Positions 63,699 to 64,000 of a stretch of 64,000 nt of DNA are shown here, piece after piece. Source of the DNA: CAVSRC01 sp963762605 (GTDB taxonomy: Bacteria; Pseudomonadota; Alphaproteobacteria; Rhizobiales; Kaistiaceae); the NCBI GenBank assembly GCA_963762605.1, contig CAVXLJ010000011.1, positions 124,001 to 188,000 of the forward strand, in the 5' to 3' direction. The notes under the pieces are model-generated. The model did not search any database. It worked only from the letters and a program-made list of their open reading frames with translations, and was not told where the DNA came from. Made by a program: the position numbers and the translations under genes. Each line of letters opens with the position of its first letter. The stretch's first letter is position 1.

Positions 63699-64000
63699 CT
63701 ACTGCTGTTTCGGGGCTGGCGCCGGCGTGGGTGCAGGCGAAAGGGCCAATGGCGTCGCGTCGCCGGTCCCATCGCCGGTGCTCGCCCCGGCCTCGCCCGC
63801 TGCCGCCTTGGCGGCGGCCTTGCTGGCGTTGACGTCGTGCCAGCGGGCAACGTTGCGCAGGTGCTCCTCGTAGGTCTGAGCAAAAGCGTGGCCACCGCTG
63901 CCGTCGGCGACGAAGTAGAGGTCGCGCGTGCGCGAAGGATTGGCCACCGCCTCCAGCGAGGCGCGGCCCGGATTGGCAATCGGCCCCGGTGGCAAGGCCG
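63699..64000 (-). CDS. mltG: Endolytic transglycosylase MltG, C-terminal part (start outside window)
   Basis: About 99 C-terminal residues visible; the 5' end continues past the window edge. The end of the YceG/MltG domain is diagnostic: LPPGPIANPGRASLEAVANPS, then LYFVADGSGGHAFAQTYEEHLRNVARWH. MltG cuts nascent glycan strands and sets their length. It follows by a Pro/Ala tail (residues APTPAPAPKQQ). Upstream of yicC, a common order in the class. Confidence 0.93.
   Translation of the reverse strand, partial: ALPPGPIANPGRASLEAVANPSRTRDLYFVADGSGGHAFAQTYEEHLRNVARWHDVNASKAAAKAAAGEAGASTGDGTGDATPLALSPAPTPAPAPKQQ

Overview
The window is a GC-rich chromosomal segment of an alphaproteobacterium, most probably a Hyphomicrobiales (Rhizobiales) member. 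The evidence is gene order: dusB(nifR3)-ntrB-ntrC-ntrY-ntrX-trkA-trkH-dat-hfq-hflX, fused ispDF next to cinA, lpdA/lipA/COQ10-like, and lptF-lptG-lptD-surA-pdxA-rsmA with yicC-gmk nearby. The family level is not decidable by eye. Almost everything is core metabolism or cell envelope. No phage, transposase or CRISPR array was seen.

Layout. 0-4.1 kb: the 3' part of a secreted cysteine-rich repeat protein, an SMP-30 family protein, and a TolA/TonB-like protein whose frame is broken. 4.2-8.6 kb: a divergent tRNA-Cys-like gene, a small protein, an arsR-permease-thioredoxin operon, a MarR-GNAT fusion, a low-GC DUF2971 gene and tRNA-Ser(UGA). 8.9-17.3 kb: a forward block rlpA, D,D-carboxypeptidase (frameshifted near its signal peptide), tmk, holB, metG, a CDF metal exporter, tatD and an MBL hydrolase. 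17.48 kb: a 28-bp dif-like site. 17.7-31.5 kb: mazG, then the reverse block hflX, hfq, dat, trkH, trkA, ntrXYCB, dusB. 31.6-40 kb: ispDF and cinA forward; then, reading reverse, lpdA, a Gfo/Idh oxidoreductase, a bactofilin-like membrane protein, two GlsB-type proteins, lipA and a START-domain protein. 40-48.8 kb: AEC carrier, hspQ, ialB family, two solitary solute-binding proteins, cupin, L,D-transpeptidase and small secreted Cys proteins. 48.9-64 kb: ABC-F ATPase, holC, pepA, lptF/lptG/lptD, SurA-like lipoprotein, pdxA, rsmA, S2P protease, gmk, yicC and the C-terminus of mltG.

The most notable non-genic signals are: the dif-like site, with flanking gene orientation mostly converging on it; a two-copy dispersed repeat with ~30-bp terminal inverted repeats, which overlaps the lptF stop codon and supplies the annotated gmk start codon; a TTAA-N7-TTAA (CtrA-type) box before rlpA; and operator palindromes at arsR and at the MarR-GNAT gene.

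Three genes (tolA-like, D,D-carboxypeptidase, lptD) each carry what looks like one extra base in or next to a short homopolymer. Either the assembly has insertion errors or several envelope genes are mutated. I favour assembly error, because lptD is normally needed for outer-membrane LPS assembly.
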